Source: Tardiphaga sp. (lineage in GTDB: Bacteria; Pseudomonadota; Alphaproteobacteria; Rhizobiales; Xanthobacteraceae). Taken from it: a stretch of DNA of 13,922 nucleotides. Below, in pieces: positions 13,637 through 13,922 of the stretch. The notes below the pieces were generated by a model. The model was not told the origin of the DNA. It made no database searches and saw only the letters and a program-made list of their open reading frames with translations. A program made the translations under genes and the position numbers. The first letter of the stretch is position 1; every line of letters begins with the position of its first letter. Location of the stretch: positions 1 through 13,922 of the forward strand of contig JAQGJY010000043.1 in assembly GCA_028290325.1 (NCBI GenBank). Reading direction: 5' to 3'.

Positions 13637-13922
13637 ATGCCCGACACATCCTTCGACATCATCATCATCGGCTCGGGCCCCGGCGGCTATGTCGCGGCGA
13701 TTCGCGCGGCGCAGCTCGGCTTCAAGGTCGCGATCGTCGAGAAGCAGTTTCTCGGCGGCATCTGCCTGAACTGGGGCTGCATACCGACCAAGGCACTGCT
13801 GCGCTCGGCGGAAATCTATCACTACATGCAGAACGCCAAGGCCTATGGCCTGTCGGCGGACAACATCTCGTTCGATGCCAAGGCGGTGGTGGCGCGCTCG
13901 CGCGGTGTCTCGAAGCGGCTGA
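13637..13922 (+). CDS. lpdA: dihydrolipoyl dehydrogenase (E3), N-terminal part, cut by the window end
   Basis: E3 reoxidises the dihydrolipoyl arms of E2 with FAD and NAD+. Ninety-five codons are present of a protein normally near 470 aa. After MPDTSFD comes the FAD-binding strand and loop IIIIGSGPGGYVAAIRAAQLG (residues 8-28), then the redox-active disulphide in GGICLNWGCIPTKALL (44-59: Cys47 and Cys52). The last visible stretch is the start of the FAD domain's helical region. The frame is open to the right edge. The ribosome binding site is unclear: the good GAGGAG at 13610-13615 is in the hairpin arm and too far away, leaving only an AAGAGA-like sequence. It follows the tautomerase gene by 104 bases and completes the PDH gene set, or serves a separate lpd copy shared with other complexes. 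Confidence 0.96.
   Translation, partial: MPDTSFDIIIIGSGPGGYVAAIRAAQLGFKVAIVEKQFLGGICLNWGCIPTKALLRSAEIYHYMQNAKAYGLSADNISFDAKAVVARSRGVSKRL

Noticed and set aside
1..13922. Search for a CRISPR array, tRNA, transposase, integrase, toxin-antitoxin or phage-defence genes
   Set aside because: No regularly spaced direct repeats, cloverleaf-like sequences or proteins of such families were seen; all coding space is taken by housekeeping genes.

Overview
This is a GC-rich (roughly 62-65% by spot counts) stretch of core chromosome from an alphaproteobacterium, most likely of the Bradyrhizobium/Rhodopseudomonas/Afipia group. The grounds are the gene order (pyrG, kdsA, eno, ftsB, then pdhA-pdhB-pdhC-lpdA), an E1-beta subunit with its own lipoyl domain, a DUF5076-type gene inside the pdh cluster, and several palindromic repeats of the kind scattered through Rhizobiales genomes. 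No mobile element, phage, CRISPR array, tRNA or rRNA was found. Every base is close to a gene; the longest intergenic gap is about 200 bp.

Layout. Positions 1-899 hold the C-terminal glutaminase half of CTP synthase (pyrG). Next comes a short run: a NIPSNAP-family protein, a glyoxalase-like VOC protein whose ATG overlaps the previous stop codon by one base, and kdsA (KDO-8-phosphate synthase, TTG start, metal-dependent type). An MFS transporter follows, with its start codon directly behind a 47-bp palindromic repeat. It converges on queF (minus strand, queuosine synthesis), and a second, composite palindromic repeat lies between them. queF and eno (enolase) diverge from a 130-bp spacer. After eno come a zinc-less MDR-family oxidoreductase and an NADPH-dependent FMN reductase. 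A 200-bp gap with two strong hairpins and a possible CtrA box then precedes ftsB (cell division). The remainder is the pyruvate dehydrogenase cluster: pdhA, pdhB (lipoyl domain plus E1-beta), a small DUF5076-like gene, pdhC (E2), a tautomerase-family gene, and the start of lpdA (E3), cut by the window edge.

How the genes work together. Enolase feeds phosphoenolpyruvate both to glycolysis and to KdsA, which uses it to make the KDO sugar of lipid A/LPS. Pyruvate then enters the PDH complex (E1 alpha/beta, E2, E3), all encoded in one direction. CTP synthase supplies CTP, which is also needed to activate KDO. FtsB belongs to the divisome; its place just upstream of pdhA is common in alphaproteobacteria.

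I see no undescribed multi-gene system. The points most worth a second look are: a palindromic repeat that appears to have been inserted in frame into the pdhC linker (residues about 109-131); a low-GC tautomerase gene between pdhC and lpdA; the DUF5076-like gene wedged between E1-beta and E2; the structured region and possible CtrA box ahead of ftsB; and a hairpin just upstream of lpdA.
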